NCBI GenBank assembly: GCA_030017355.1
Contig: JASEIR010000007.1
Location: forward strand, 14,083-20,144
DNA length: 6,062 nt
Reading direction: 5' to 3'
Source: Actinomycetota bacterium
Lineage (GTDB): Bacteria; Actinomycetota; Aquicultoria; Aquicultorales; Aquicultoraceae
Shown here: positions 5,451 to 6,062 of the stretch, in pieces
Position numbering within the stretch: position 1 is the first letter of the stretch
Layout of the letters: each line of letters starts with the position of its first letter
Notes under the pieces: generated by a model
Seen by the model: the letters and a program-made list of their open reading frames with translations, nothing else
Told to the model about the DNA's origin: nothing
Databases searched by the model: none
Made by a program: the position numbers and the translations under genes

Positions 5451-6062
5451 AAGTTCTTTTAGATATGCTTTGAGTTCGGGTCCAAATTCTTCACTCATTA
5501 AAGCAAGCTCAATGGTTGCCTTAATCCAGCTAACTTTATTGCCAATATCATATCGGGGGCCCGTAACCTCAAACGCATAAATCTCTTCTTTTTCAAGAAG
5601 CAGCTTAAGGGCATCAGTTAGCTGTATTTCTCCGCCAAGACCGGGGTCTGTCTTGGCTAAGGTTTCAAATATGGTTGGTGTAAGTACATATCTTCCAAGC
5701 ATGGCAAGATCGGAAGGAGCATCTTTGGGCGCAGGTTTTTCTACTAGATCGATTACTTTGTATAGGTACTCATCAACCTTTTCCGCCTTAATGATACCAT
5801 AGCGGCTAACCTCCTCTTTTGGCACACGCTCAACCGCAACAACGCTTGAATCAAGCTTATTAAAGTGCTTTATCAATTCCTTAGTGCATGGATTATCGCT
5901 CAAGGTTATAGCGTCGCCTAAAAGCACCGCAAATGGATTGTTGCCAATGTGCTTCTCTGCGCAAAGTACAGCATGACCTAAGCCGGCCGCAACTTTCTGT
6001 CTTATGTAGTGAATATCAGCAAGTTTTGAAATCATTTCAAGTTTGGCAACAGCATTTAAGTC
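5442..6062 (-). CDS. galU: UTP-glucose-1-phosphate uridylyltransferase GalU, C-terminal part (5' end beyond the right edge)
   Basis: The frame is open from position 6062 to a TAA at 5442-5444, giving 206 of roughly 290 residues. The N-terminal nucleotide-binding signature lies outside the window, and the methionine at 6035 is internal. GalU makes UDP-glucose from UTP and glucose-1-phosphate in the cytoplasm, feeding polysaccharide, glycolipid and cell-envelope synthesis. Family motifs, numbered from the window edge: LADIHYIRQK (14-23), GLGHAVLCA (27-35), PFAVLLGD (43-50, with the acidic metal-site residue Asp50), SRYGII (86-91), LVEKP (106-110, with the substrate-binding Lys), GGEIQLTDAL (143-152) and GPRYDIGNKVSWIKA (168-182). 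The last differs slightly from the more usual YDxGxKxGY/F, having Ser-Trp in place of Gly-aromatic. The usual second Asp after LLGD is Ala51. The Lon-like gene follows on the same strand after 125 bp and may be partly co-transcribed. Confidence 0.95.
   Translation of the reverse strand, partial: DLNAVAKLEMISKLADIHYIRQKVAAGLGHAVLCAEKHIGNNPFAVLLGDAITLSDNPCTKELIKHFNKLDSSVVAVERVPKEEVSRYGIIKAEKVDEYLYKVIDLVEKPAPKDAPSDLAMLGRYVLTPTIFETLAKTDPGLGGEIQLTDALKLLLEKEEIYAFEVTGPRYDIGNKVSWIKATIELALMSEEFGPELKAYLKELLN

Noticed and set aside
1..6062. A new multi-gene biological system
   Set aside because: The five genes belong to known families with mostly housekeeping or stress roles, and their arrangement does not indicate a dedicated system; the novelty here is limited to non-coding elements.

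Overview
This is a bacterial chromosomal window of moderate, slightly AT-rich composition (judged by eye). Five protein genes are supported. Four lie on the minus strand and one on the plus strand. From left to right they are: the N-terminal part of rsmI (16S rRNA methyltransferase, cut by the left edge), a DUF362-type protein with two [4Fe-4S] clusters, a triple-BON-domain protein (plus strand), a Lon-related AAA+ serine protease, and the C-terminal part of galU (UTP-glucose-1-phosphate uridylyltransferase, cut by the right edge). The gene set is ordinary housekeeping and stress content. The Lon-related/COG1067 protease, the DUF362-ferredoxin protein, and GTTT/GGG-type promoter candidates (general stress sigma factors of the SigB/SigF group) would fit an anaerobic Gram-positive-type lineage (Bacillota or a deep Actinomycetota group). 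The sequence alone does not settle the taxonomy.

Layout. Positions 1-465 are rsmI. Positions 466-842 are non-coding and the most repeat-laden stretch here. They hold a C/T-rich array of variants of 'ccggtctgctttt', an overlapping double inverted repeat at 577-632, a 14-bp-period tandem duplication that forms a G-quadruplex motif on the minus strand, and a REP-like 'ggaacgtcc' end touching the stop codon of the DUF362 gene. Positions 843-1934 are the DUF362 gene. The divergent intergenic region 1935-2145 holds an extended -10 promoter for the DUF362 gene, an inverted repeat, and a SigB-like promoter with a good ribosome binding site for the BON gene. The BON gene (2146-2805) and the Lon-like gene (2869-5316) converge across 63 bp in which I see no clear terminator. 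The 125 bp between galU and the Lon-like gene are almost entirely occupied by one imperfect palindrome (5327-5450). It reaches into the galU stop codon and up to the Lon-like ribosome binding site.

Working together. galU and the Lon-like gene are co-oriented and may be partly co-transcribed. The BON protein and the Lon-like protease each have a candidate general-stress promoter, which would suit envelope or protein-quality stress functions under shared control; this is inference from short motifs. No defence system, mobile-element gene, CRISPR array, tRNA or rRNA was seen. I find no convincing new multi-gene system. The points most worth a second look are the galU-lon palindrome, the paired SigB-like promoters and the composite repeat block upstream of rsmI.
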